A stretch of 22,387 bases of DNA, taken from Planctomycetota bacterium. Lineage in GTDB: Bacteria > Planctomycetota > MHYJ01 > JACQXL01 > JAVHLO01. The notes below the pieces were generated by a model. The model had not been told where the DNA came from. It searched no databases and saw only the letters and a list, made by a program, of their open reading frames with translations. Within the stretch, counting starts at the first letter, position 1, and each line of letters begins with the position of its first letter. This document shows, one piece after another, positions 1 through 8,800 of the stretch. Where the stretch lies: positions 1 through 22,387 of the forward strand of contig JAVHLO010000011.1 of assembly GCA_031082105.1 (NCBI GenBank), read 5' to 3'. A program made the translations under genes and the position numbers.

Positions 1-5
1 TTCCT

Positions 6-81
6 GGGGGTGTAGCTCAGCTGGGAGAGCGTGTGAATGGCATTCACAAGGTTGTGGGTTCGACTCCCATCACCTCCACCA
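6..81 (+). tRNA. tRNA-Ala (anticodon GGC)
   Basis: The sequence folds into a complete cloverleaf. The acceptor stem pairs 6-12 with 71-77 and includes the G3:U70 wobble that is the main alanine identity element. The D-arm is GCTC/GAGC. The anticodon stem is TGTGA/TCACA around loop ATGGCAT, giving anticodon GGC preceded by U33. The T-arm is GTGGG/CCCAT with loop TTCGACT. Discriminator A78 is followed by an encoded CCA (79-81). It lies 3 nt upstream of tRNA-Glu, so the pair is probably co-transcribed from a promoter outside the window. Confidence 0.96.
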
Positions 82-84
82 CCC

Positions 85-159
85 GCCCCGATCGTCTAGG
101 CCGGCCTAGGACACAGGCTTTTCAAGTCTGCAACACGGGTTCAAATCCCGTTCGGGGCA
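85..159 (+). tRNA. tRNA-Glu (anticodon TTC)
   Basis: A full cloverleaf is visible. The acceptor GCCCCGA (85-91) pairs with TCGGGGC (152-158). The D-stem is GTCT/GGAC. The anticodon stem 114-118/126-130 encloses loop TTTTCAA, so the anticodon is TTC. The T-arm is ACGGG/CCCGT with loop TTCAAAT. The discriminator is A159. No CCA is encoded (the sequence continues CAT), unlike the tRNA-Ala just upstream, so CCA addition by nucleotidyltransferase is required. The D-arm contains a perfect 14-bp palindrome, CTAGGCCGGCCTAG (96-109). Confidence 0.95.
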
Positions 160-722
160 CATCTTCTCTCTTTCTGCCACGTTCGCAGTTGCGACTTCGG
201 TCGCTCATCCGTTGAACGACTGGCTTGGCTGGCCCGGATTATTCGTGTGTTTCCGGGATAGTCCGACAGACCGTCATCCCTGCGAAAGTAGAAAGCCCAC
301 AACTCGCCGACGCAAGCGAGCTTGTCGAAGTTCCGTCTTTCCCGCTCAATAGTTTCCGAACTCTCGAGGCAGGGCTTTTATATAATAGTTTAATGTTATC
401 AGTATTATCAGTAGTATGTATTCGATGCCTGGCCAGCGCGCGCGAACGCGTGGGTACGAACGCGCACGGCACCAAGAATGGCGGCAAGCTTTGGAAACAC
501 CACAAATGCTGGGGAGCAGCGCAAAAAGCGGCAACGCGATAGAGGCGGTCGAGAAGTACCGAACACGTGGAAGCTGTGGTTGGGAGCGGAGAGATTCTCG
601 TGGGAGAGACGCGGACCGCTTGAAAGAAACGCCGGCACAACGCGGGGCCGAGGAAGACTGTTGATGGAATGTCGACCGCTTGTAGGTGGAATGTGCGATC
701 GCAGACAGGCTTCGCCGGAGCA
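160..722. other. Gap of about 560 bp without a convincing gene
   Basis: This stretch separates tRNA-Glu from the 3' end of dnaA. Reading frames on both strands give short Arg/Ser-rich products with no recognisable domain. A small GCGAC-TTCG-GTCGC hairpin (191-204) follows tRNA-Glu but has no T tract. Around 275-300 the sequence resembles a decayed GTCATCCCTGCGAAAG-type repeat. A strongly AT-rich patch with a tandem nonamer lies at 375-420. No clear terminator for dnaA and no consensus DnaA box were seen. Confidence 0.6.
375..420. repeat. AT-rich patch with tandem TTATCAGTA
   Basis: About 45 bases of mainly A and T interrupt GC-rich surroundings. They contain two abutting copies of TTATCAGTA (396-404 and 405-413), then GTAGTATGTA. 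A TATAAT hexamer lies at 381-386 but has no fitting -35. The nonamer matches the DnaA box TTATCCACA at only 6 of 9 positions. Its place 300 bp beyond dnaA makes an origin unwinding element conceivable, but nothing more direct supports it. Confidence 0.4.
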
Positions 723-2114
723 TCACTTGCCCAGCAACTGGCTCGAAATATGCTCTATGGCCAGTTTGAATTGACGGTCCGTCTCCATCTTCGCCTTGAT
801 TTTGTTGACGGCATGAATCACAGTGGAATGGTCCTTACCGCCGAAAAAAGCCCCGATTTCCTCCAGCGAGAGAGGGGAATGTTGTTTCATGAGGTACATG
901 GCCACTTGCCTGGGCATGGCGACCGAGCGGACCTTGCGTGGCGACTGGATATCCTGGGGCCGCAGGTGAAAATACCGGCAGACCGCGGTGATAATATCCT
1001 GGAAGTTGACTGACGCTGCCGGCGTCGGCAGCGAGTCACTGAGCGCCTCGTCGATAAGGACCTGGTCGACCGCATGTCCGGTCAACTTTGCGCGTGCGGA
1101 GATCTTTGCCGCCGCGGAATGCAGATCGCGCATGTTTGTCGAATAAAGGTTCGCAACGTACTGAGCGAGCTCATCGGTTATCGGAACCTGGTGCGCCTCC
1201 ATCTTCATCTTCACAATGGCCATGCGCACCTCGAAGCTCGGCGCGTCGAGCCGCGTGACCATTCCCCAGTTGAACCGGCTTACAAGTCGCTCTTCGAGCG
1301 TAGGAATGTCCTGGGGCCGAGAATCGCTCGAAAAGAGCATCTGTTTATGCGCCATGTGCAGCGCGTTAAACGTGTGAAAGATCTCCTCCTGGCTTCCTTC
1401 CTTCCCGCGCAGGAAATGGATATCGTCGACGGCAAACACGTCCACGTTGCGCAAGTAGTTGCGGAATCCTTCAAGCTGCTGTTTCTTCATTGCCGACACA
1501 TAGCTGTTGACAAAGCTCTCGCAAGGAAGGTATTCTATCCGGGATGCCGGATGCCGCCGCGCGATAGCCCAGCAGACAGCCTGCAGCAGATGAGTTTTGC
1601 CCAGCCCGACAGCGCCATGGATGAAGAGAGGATTATAGGCCTTGGCCGGGCTCTCGGCGACAGCCATGGCGACGGCGTGCGCGAGACGGTTGCAGGGGCC
1701 GACGACAAACTGCTCAAAATCGTAGTCGGCATTTAGTGCCGGACCGAGCTTCGGCGGCTGGGGAACAGCCACAGGCGCGACGACGGCGGAAAGCGCTTCA
1801 GGCGCGCGAGAAGTTATCGGCGCGGACGCGTCTTCGGCCGACGGGGCCCCAGGCACGGGTGCGGTGGCGGGGTCGACGACGAAAAGTATTTCGGCCGGCT
1901 TGCCGTTCACCGCGAGAAAAGCGTCCTGGAGCAGTTGGGTATAGTTTCGCCGGTACTCATCGAGGAGGTAGACATTGGCGACAGGCACGCGGAACTGTTG
2001 TTCGCCGCTGGGGAGGAATGACAGGTTTCGGATCCAGGTGTCGAACATCGCCTTGTCGCCTAGCGCGGAGAGGGCATGATCCAACACCTGCCTACGGAGA
2101 CTCTCTTCGAGCAT
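723..2114 (-). CDS. dnaA: Chromosomal replication initiator protein DnaA
   Basis: DnaA is the AAA+ ATPase that binds DnaA boxes and opens the replication origin. The 463-residue product has the family architecture. Domain I is residues 1-80. A short Ala/Pro-rich linker (domain II) covers about 81-125. The AAA+ core has Walker A GAVGLGKT (167-174), Walker B VFAVDDIHFL (about 226-235) and ERLVSRFNWG in the sensor/arginine-finger region. The C-terminal domain IV helix-turn-helix ends with the DnaA signature DHSTVIHAVNKI. Length is typical. The ATG start is the first in frame and aligns with the usual N-terminus, but no strong ribosome binding site precedes it. dnaN, recF and gyrB do not flank it, so this is a solitary dnaA locus. 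A promoter candidate lies about 190 nt upstream. Confidence 0.97.
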   Translation of the reverse strand: MLEESLRRQVLDHALSALGDKAMFDTWIRNLSFLPSGEQQFRVPVANVYLLDEYRRNYTQLLQDAFLAVNGKPAEILFVVDPATAPVPGAPSAEDASAPITSRAPEALSAVVAPVAVPQPPKLGPALNADYDFEQFVVGPCNRLAHAVAMAVAESPAKAYNPLFIHGAVGLGKTHLLQAVCWAIARRHPASRIEYLPCESFVNSYVSAMKKQQLEGFRNYLRNVDVFAVDDIHFLRGKEGSQEEIFHTFNALHMAHKQMLFSSDSRPQDIPTLEERLVSRFNWGMVTRLDAPSFEVRMAIVKMKMEAHQVPITDELAQYVANLYSTNMRDLHSAAAKISARAKLTGHAVDQVLIDEALSDSLPTPAASVNFQDIITAVCRYFHLRPQDIQSPRKVRSVAMPRQVAMYLMKQHSPLSLEEIGAFFGGKDHSTVIHAVNKIKAKMETDRQFKLAIEHISSQLLGK

Positions 2115-2425
2115 GGAGAAAACGCCCTTTCAAGTGCATTCTGTGCGGTTCGTTTTTGGTTGCGTCTACGCTGGGCCAGGCGTTTCGATGGCTTCAAAGG
2201 AACGCGGACCAGGGCGCCAACAGCATGAAATTCATTCCGGATCCTGCAGGCGCGGGATCTTTGCGCTTGGCCGGCCGGGAAACGCCGGCACGCGGACGAA
2301 AAGGGCTTACGATTGAACCAAAGAACGCGTGGACTGTCAAGTTTTTCTTAGAGAAGGAGGCGCGTGAAGTTTCGACCGATAGAATTGGGCCCGCGGAACA
2401 GGATGCCGCGAACCCGGCCCAGCAG
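2115..2425. other. Divergent gap between dnaA and the ABC ATPase gene
   Basis: This 311-bp intergenic stretch carries a candidate dnaA promoter (2312-2340, minus strand). A strong Shine-Dalgarno-like AAGGAGG (2354-2360, plus strand) is followed 3 nt later by a GTG opening a 31-codon frame that ends at 2459, across possible starts of the ABC ATPase. No TTATCCACA-type DnaA box was found on either strand. Confidence 0.5.
2312..2340 (-). promoter_or_regulatory. Candidate sigma-70 promoter for dnaA
   Basis: On the minus strand, a perfect -35 TTGACA (plus coordinates 2335-2340) is followed after 17 nt by TTCAAT (2312-2317), a 4/6 match to the -10. Transcription would start near 2305 and leave a leader of about 190 nt before the dnaA ATG. 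Assigned by consensus and spacing only. Confidence 0.45.
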
Positions 2426-3265
2426 ATGGGGCGCTTGCGATTTGGGGTTTCCGTGGTAGAGGTTCTCACAGTACGCAGGGTTTCCGTCGAATTCACCGCG
2501 CGCAGTTCCTGGTGGACGCGGGGCGGAGCGAAGCCCGCAGCGGTCTGCGCGGTGCGCGAAGTGTCATTCTCTGTCGCGGCCGGCGAGGCGCTGGGGCTGG
2601 TGGGAGAGAGCGGATCCGGGAAGACTACCACCGCGCGCGCTATCTTGATGCTGGTCCGGCCAACCGCGGGCGAGATCCTCTTCCTGGGCCGAAATCTGTG
2701 TCAACTACCGGCGGGCGAAATACGCGAACTCCGCAGCCGGATGGGAATAGTGTTCCAGGACTTGAACGGTGCGCTGAACCCCAGGCTGCGGATTGGCGCG
2801 ATAGTGGAGGAACCGCTCGTTGTGCAGCGACACCTGGCGCGGAAAGACCGCCGGCGTCGCGTCGCAACGCTTCTCGAAGAAGTCGGGCTCGATCGCGCGC
2901 TGGCAGACAGATTCCCCGGGGAACTGAGCGGCGGGCAGCGGCAGCGGGCGTCGATCGCGCGCGCCATTTCAACAGATCCGGCGCTGCTCCTTGCCGATGA
3001 GCCGGTCTCCTGCCTCGACTGCTCCGTTCAAGCGCAGATAATCAACCTTCTGAAAACACTGCGGGAACAGCGCGGCATGGCGATGCTTTTTATCTCGCAC
3101 AATCTCGCCGTCGTCCGCCACCTGTGCGACCGGGTCGCCGTAATGTACCGTGGTGAAATCGTTGAACAAGGCGGCTGCGCAGACATCCTTGTGTCGCCAA
3201 AGAATGACTATACGAAGAGACTGCTCGCAGCCGCAATGGCAACAGACCGCGGCGTCCTGGAGTAA
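2426..3265 (+). CDS. OppF/DppF-type ABC transporter ATP-binding protein, orphan
   Basis: This is an ATP-hydrolysing subunit of an ABC importer of the oligopeptide/dipeptide/nickel family, acting on the cytoplasmic membrane face. With the ATG at 2426 it has 279 residues: Walker A GESGSGKT (60-67), Q-loop glutamine near 111, signature LSGGQRQR (167-174), Walker B LLLADE (187-192) and H-loop histidine near 225 (ISHN). The segment EPVSCLDCSVQAQIINLL and the C-terminal SPKNDYTKRLL are characteristic of the OppD/OppF subgroup. The frame stays open far upstream, so the start is uncertain. GTG at 2453, preceded by GGGG, aligns better with the usual family N-terminus. No permease, binding protein or OppD partner is adjacent: dnaA is divergent and the next gene is convergent. 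Confidence 0.9.
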   Translation: MGRLRFGVSVVEVLTVRRVSVEFTARSSWWTRGGAKPAAVCAVREVSFSVAAGEALGLVGESGSGKTTTARAILMLVRPTAGEILFLGRNLCQLPAGEIRELRSRMGIVFQDLNGALNPRLRIGAIVEEPLVVQRHLARKDRRRRVATLLEEVGLDRALADRFPGELSGGQRQRASIARAISTDPALLLADEPVSCLDCSVQAQIINLLKTLREQRGMAMLFISHNLAVVRHLCDRVAVMYRGEIVEQGGCADILVSPKNDYTKRLLAAAMATDRGVLE

Positions 3266-3360
3266 CCGCGCCGCTGCGCAGTTTCGGAGGGCCAGAGCCG
3301 CAGCCTTGACCCTGGATGTGCACGCGAGCTGGAGGAGACAGACGGACAGCCAAGGCTGTT

Positions 3361-5535
3361 CTACGATTTGTGAACCGCGTCGGCTGATTCGCCCACCGGC
3401 GTCATCTGCAAGAGGAGCCGCCACAGAAGCACAATTGCTGCGGCAAGAGCAAGCGCCGCCGTGGCAAGAGGCACGGAGTACCACGTCGGCACGACACCCT
3501 TGCTTCCGAGGAAGGAAAGGACGACCGCGCAGGAATTGTTGATGAAGTGGACCACGATCGCCGGGAGGATCGACCGCGTGCGCACGCACACGGCAGCGGC
3601 AACAAGGCCCACCAGAGTGACCGGCGCGAGGCGATACATGTCCAGATGAAAAAGGCCGAAAACAACCGCGCTGATGATTGCCGCAGTGGACACGCCGACA
3701 CGCGCGCGCCAGGCGTGGAGAAACACGCCGCGAAAGAGCATTTCCTCGCACACCGCAGGCAAGACAGCTCCGAGACACAGGACGAGGCCCAGCTCCGGAA
3801 TAGAAGAAGCCGTCATTGTCTGTTGCAGCCGCTCGAACTGTCCCTGAGGCGCGGGCCAGAACTGCGACTGGAGCACAAAAAGACTGGTCGCCCCGACAAA
3901 AGCGACAACGCCCCCGATAGCGGCCAGCAGAAGCGCGCTACCACGTGCACGTGCCAGACCAAGGCCGGACGAGGCGCGGATCTGGGTTAGCCACGCCAGC
4001 AACAGCGTCGGGAGCAGAATCAGAGCGGTCTCCGATAGAAGCAGCGCGGTGCGGACGCCCGACTTTAAGAAGACCGGTGCCAGATAGTACTGCAGGACGA
4101 ACGAAAAGAGGACCAGTATCACCGCTTGCTCGATCGTCGCCTGCGGAATACGCGCGGAGAAGGCCGTCGCGGACCGGCGCCGCCAGAGCTGCTGCAGCGA
4201 AAACCGCGGACCTTCCGGCGAGGGCAGGAGAATGTTCTCGCCTTCAAAAATCCACGCGGCCAGCCGCAGCGACAGATACGCATAAAAGGCCGTCGACAGA
4301 AAAACGAGCAACGCCATCGCCACCTTCGCCGTAGACAAAGTCTCTTGCGCGAGGACTTCGCGGAAGAGGAGCGTGACGTTGGCTATCGGGACCAGCGACA
4401 GACCATAGGTCAACTCCACTCCAGGCAACATACTCACCATTGCCGGCATGATCGTCAACAACACAAGCGGAGTGATATAGAGTTGCGCCTCTTTGTAGGT
4501 TCTGGCGAACGAGCAGACCGCCATCGAAAGACCGGCGAACAGTCCGGCCACTGGGACCATAAAGACAAAAAAGCCCAGTACAGTCCAAGGCGACATGGCG
4601 AACGAGATGCCGAGATTCGCGGACGGCGCTCCGGTGCCGGAGAGGTCCGACGGGAGCACGCGAGCGATCGAAAAAGCGAGACTGGCAAGGTTGAGGAGCG
4701 CACAACCGATCGCGATGAAGAAGATGGCAACGTACTTGCCGGTGACAAGCTCGAGACGCGAAGCGGGCGACACGAGCAGCGTCTCCATGGTCTTTCGCTC
4801 TTTTTCGCCGGCGGTCAGGTCCATCGCGGGATACATCGCCCCCATCAATATCATGAGGATGAGTATATACGGCAGGAATCGGCCCGCCATGCTGCCGCCC
4901 ATCCGTTCTGCGGAGGCGAGATTCTGCACTTCGACGCCTAGCGGCTCGATAAGCTCCTTCGAATGCCCCAACCGCTCGAGGCGGTCAAGCGCGATCTCGT
5001 CGCCCAGCGCCTGGATCAGGGACCTGACCTTCTTTCCCGCGCTGTCCGAAAGGTCGCTGGCGTTGTCGACGTAGAGCTTCAAGTGCCCCGCCCGGTCGGA
5101 GGCCAGTTGACGGTCGAACCCCTTTTCGATGGATAGAACGGCATGAATGCGTCCATGGCGAAGCGCTGCGGAGATATTCTCAATATCCGTTGCCTGCGCA
5201 TCCGTCAACACGTCCGGCGACGCGACATCCACGTTCGGCAGAGAAGCGCCTTCCCCCGAAACCAGCCACTCGGCCGTTTCAACGATGGCGATCCCCGGCG
5301 CGTTGCGAAGCCGGGCCACAACCTCGGCGCCCTCGTGAGCCCCGATGATGGCGACCTTGGAGGGAGTCTTCTGGATCTTCTCCGCCTGGGAGATGATGAC
5401 CTGCGATGAGCCGATCATCATCAACGGATAGAGGACGATAGGCAGGCCGATCATGACCAGCAGCGTGCGCCAGTCGCGCAGGGAGTCTATCAATTCCTTG
5501 CGCGCGATTATTCCGACATATCGCATTCGGAGCAT
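3361..5535 (-). CDS. ABC-2 family permease fused to CPBP intramembrane protease domain
   Basis: The 724-residue membrane protein joins two modules. Residues 1 to about 440 are an ABC-2/NatB-like permease: an N-terminal membrane segment (about 22-45), an extracytoplasmic loop to about 215, then several membrane spans. The hallmark GEKERKTMETLLVSPASR follows the first span of the second cluster (243-260). Residues about 470-710 are a CPBP (CAAX/bacteriocin-processing type) domain with the expected polar residues: EE at 597-598, R602, H630 in FGLFHLD, H663 and N667. NatB-like permeases export substrates with a separate ATPase, and none of the NatA type is adjacent. The ATG at 5535 is preceded by GGGAGAG about 10 nt upstream, and the frame extension above it is discarded because it runs into low-value sequence near a repeat. 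Confidence 0.88.
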   Translation of the reverse strand: MLRMRYVGIIARKELIDSLRDWRTLLVMIGLPIVLYPLMMIGSSQVIISQAEKIQKTPSKVAIIGAHEGAEVVARLRNAPGIAIVETAEWLVSGEGASLPNVDVASPDVLTDAQATDIENISAALRHGRIHAVLSIEKGFDRQLASDRAGHLKLYVDNASDLSDSAGKKVRSLIQALGDEIALDRLERLGHSKELIEPLGVEVQNLASAERMGGSMAGRFLPYILILMILMGAMYPAMDLTAGEKERKTMETLLVSPASRLELVTGKYVAIFFIAIGCALLNLASLAFSIARVLPSDLSGTGAPSANLGISFAMSPWTVLGFFVFMVPVAGLFAGLSMAVCSFARTYKEAQLYITPLVLLTIMPAMVSMLPGVELTYGLSLVPIANVTLLFREVLAQETLSTAKVAMALLVFLSTAFYAYLSLRLAAWIFEGENILLPSPEGPRFSLQQLWRRRSATAFSARIPQATIEQAVILVLFSFVLQYYLAPVFLKSGVRTALLLSETALILLPTLLLAWLTQIRASSGLGLARARGSALLLAAIGGVVAFVGATSLFVLQSQFWPAPQGQFERLQQTMTASSIPELGLVLCLGAVLPAVCEEMLFRGVFLHAWRARVGVSTAAIISAVVFGLFHLDMYRLAPVTLVGLVAAAVCVRTRSILPAIVVHFINNSCAVVLSFLGSKGVVPTWYSVPLATAALALAAAIVLLWRLLLQMTPVGESADAVHKS

Positions 5536-5609
5536 GTTGTTCTCTCTCCCGCATGGCGGGGTCCGCGGCAGACTGCGGGTCGGACTCGTGCGCCGCGGCG
5601 TCCTGGAAA

Positions 5610-5687
5610 ACAACCCCCTGAATCCCCCGCTGCTAAGGGGGGAGCTTCGCAGGCATTCCCCCTTAGAAAAGGGGGCGAGGGGGTTGT
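5610..5687. repeat. 78-bp MITE-like element with 10-bp terminal inverted repeats
   Basis: The ends ACAACCCCCT (5610-5619) and AGGGGGTTGT (5678-5687) are perfect inverted repeats. Inside are two further C-run/G-run hairpins, CCCCC...GGGGGG and TCCCCCTTAGAAAAGGGGG. The element has no coding capacity. It lies about 75 bp upstream of the permease start and downstream of the activase stop, so transcripts through it would form strong structure. Confidence 0.75.
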
Positions 5688-5768
5688 ATTTGTCTCATTC
5701 CCTTACGGCCTCTCTGCCGCTCGCGCAAGAACGATTCCGCGGAGCGGCAACCCACCAAATCACCATTT

Positions 5769-5785
5769 GCCAAGAGAGTCTTGGC
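5769..5785 (-). terminator. Weak hairpin after the activase gene
   Basis: A perfect 7-bp stem GCCAAGA/TCTTGGC with a 3-nt loop begins about 40 nt beyond the activase stop on the minus strand. No T tract follows (AAATGG instead), so intrinsic termination here is doubtful. It may simply stabilise the 3' end. Confidence 0.25.
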
Positions 5786-5826
5786 TCGCGTCGGGCGACC
5801 GCGTCTCGGCTCGCGGAGGCGCCGGG

Positions 5827-8800
5827 TCAGCGCGGCGAGCGCGCGCCCTCCTCAGCCGCCGCCTTGATATAGTGCATGTACGGGACGAGCGACCTGTTCG
5901 GGTCGCCGCTCCCATCGTAGAAGTTGCAGATGATCGGCACGCCGAGCTCGCGTTCGAGCTTCGGGAAGATAGCGGTCGTCGTGGTGCCGGGCATGCAGAA
6001 GATCGGTGACGCGTTGACGATAGCGCTGACGCGTTCTTTTTTCGCGAACCAGATCGCGCGTCCAAGGGTAAGAATCGCCTCGCCCTGGAACTGCTGGGGC
6101 ACATATTTCTCCCCGGCGGCGACGATCTGTTCTAGCGGCGGGTCCTCGCGGTCTTCGAGCAGGTTCCCCACGGCCTTCAAAAGCGCGCGCTCGCGCTTGT
6201 GATAGAACCGTCCGGTGAGGAACAGGCCGATACGCGCCAGCAGCCCAGCGCGGCTAATCCGCGCGGCCTGGTTGTTGAGGAAGTTGACGTACAGGATCCA
6301 CTCTGAGAGCGACGCAAGGAGCGCCTCGCCGCCGAGTCGTTCGATGGCGCGGATGAGGTTGTCGTTTATGAACGGGTCGCACCTGACGTAGATCTCGCCG
6401 ACTATCCCGACACGCGGCTTCGGCGGCCCGGCGGTCTTCACCGACCGGAATATCGCGGCCGCCTCACCGAGCGCGCGCACGGCGTTCGTGTCCGGCCGCG
6501 CGAACTCCTGTTCGAGCAGGGTCAGCGCCTTCTCTGCTGCGGCGTCGGCGGACCCGGGCAGCGTCTCGTACGGGCGCAGGCGAAGCGTGATCTTACGCAC
6601 GATATCGCCGACAACAAACACGTCCCACAGCTTCCTCCGCAGCCGCTCATCGAGCCCCTCGTAGTTGTTCGCCGCGGATGGGGCCAGTATCCTCAGGCTT
6701 TCCCAACCCTTGCGGCGGAGGACCAGCTTGTTGAGCGTATTGTACTGGCCGAACCGGCATGGGCCGACGGCCGTGGCCATGAAGAAGGCAACGTCCTTTG
6801 GATCGAGCTTGCGCTCTTCAACGGTATGGATGAGACTGCCGATCGTCGTCGGGCACGGTACGCACTCTCCACCGCCGGTATGTCGGAGCCCGACCGCGAG
6901 GGTGCGGGGCGTCTCTTCGAGGACTTCGCTTCTGATCCCGGCCCCGCGGAAGGAGGCCGCGAACAGCCGCGAAGCGATCGGCTCCATCGGCGGGATAAAG
7001 AGGAGCCGGCCCCGGAGGTCCTCCTGTGGCGGAAGCAGCGCACCGGTCGGCCGCCCGCCTCCGAGCGTGACGGATGCGCGCCTCCCCTCTCCCTTTGGGA
7101 GAGGGGTCGGGGGCGAGGGAATAACGTCCGTCCCGGAAGAGGGACGCGGTGCGGCGCTACCGGGCACAGGGGAAAGGGGAGATCCCTCACCCTCGCCCTC
7201 TCCCAGAGGGAGAGGGGAACGCTTGCCCTCTTCCAGAGGAAGCGGGGACCGGGTCGCCCGCCAGGCCTTGAACGATTCGAGCGCCGCCTCGATACGGGTC
7301 ATGTAGCCGGCGTCCGCCCCGTGGCCGTCAAATTGAAGGACGAGATATGGCTTCTTTTTTTTCGCCATCTCCTCCTTGAAGTACGAGAGGAGATAGCTGT
7401 CGGGCCCGCAACTGAAACTCGTGAAGAATATCCCCAGGAGGTCGTCCCGCTCCGCGACGAACCGCGCTGCGGCCAGCACAAGCTGGCCGGAGTTCCAGTA
7501 CATGTTCGGATAGTCTTCGGCAACAGACGCCGCGTTCACCGGCAGCATATCGGTGAACAGCACCTCGTAACCACGCTCTGCGATCTTGCCCGGCAGTTGA
7601 AGGTTGAGGCCCGGATCGAGCGTATTGTAAGCCCGGCCGATGAGGACGATGCCGGCCTTGCCTTCCCTCGCGAGCGATACGAGGGCGGCCGTGCCGGCCT
7701 TTGCGTTTTCGGCCGCGAACCGCGCCTGTTCCTGAAGGCCGGCGAAGTAGGCGTTGCGAACGGCGCGTTTTGTCACGCCGAGTTTCGGGCCGAGCTCCGC
7801 GTGGAGCATGTCGACGACATGTCCTTCCCCGTACCGGAGATCGATTACGGGGCTGAGGAGCTTGTCCGCGGCATTAAGCGAACCGAGACTTGAGATCACG
7901 GACGGATGGGCCTGGACATAGCAGCAGAAGTGGTTGTTACTGAAGCCATCCACGGTGCGTTCGCGCATGAAGTGAGGAATGAAGATGCGATTGATCCCTT
8001 TTTCGAGAAGGTCGGCGACGTGCCCGTGCGACACGATGACAGGCGCGCAGAATTCCGCGGTGACGTACTGTTGGCCCTTTTTGAACGCGGCGTCCCTGGC
8101 GGGCGACGAGAGGACGGTCTGAAACCCGAGTTCCGCGAAGAACCTGCGCCAGAGCGGCAGGTATGTCCACATCGTGAGCGTCTTGGGGATGCCGATCACG
8201 GAATCGCCGGGCGCCTTGACGCCGATGCCCGACGCGGGCGACGCCGATCCTGCGGCGAGCGCGGCGGGTTCCGTCAGCAACTGGTGCCGCTTCTCGATAC
8301 TGTGCGCGGCGCGGATCGTCCGGGTCTTGCAGCGCTTGTCGGCATAGTCGCGGCCGCACATGAGCCCCCAGGCGACCGTCTCGTCCTCGGTAGTGATGAG
8401 CGAGATGGAACAATGGTTCGCGCAGAGGTCGCATTTCTCCGTCTCGCTCCGGACTTCGACGTCGGCGAACCCGAGCCCGCGGAAGGGCGATTTGTGCTGT
8501 GCAATCGGCCGGGCAAGCAGCGCCTTCTTTACACAGGGAGAAGGAGATTCTGAACCGAGTTCAGAATGACAGGAGGTCCAGGCTGGGAAGAATCTGTCGA
8601 GCAGGATAAGGGACATCCCGAACGCGCCGGTCATGTGGCAGAATGGGCTGACGATTATCTTCTTGCCCAGGTGTTGCTCGAACGCGGCGACGAGCGCCTT
8701 GTTCCGCGCAGTTGCGCCCTGGAAATAGACGCGGTTGCCGATCTTGAGCTGGCCGACGACCTTGTTAAGATAGTTGTCGCGCACGGAATGGAGCACCGCG

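Noticed and set aside
225..664. Short frames on both strands between tRNA-Glu and dnaA
   Set aside because: Composition is non-protein-like (Arg/Ser-rich), there is no ribosome binding site and the frames overlap one another.
1736..2425. Upstream extension of the ABC ATPase frame into dnaA
   Set aside because: It runs antisense through dnaA and its promoter region; ABC ATPases of this type begin near 2426-2453.
2115..2425. Origin of replication upstream of dnaA
   Set aside because: No DnaA box or near match and no AT-rich patch was found in this gap.
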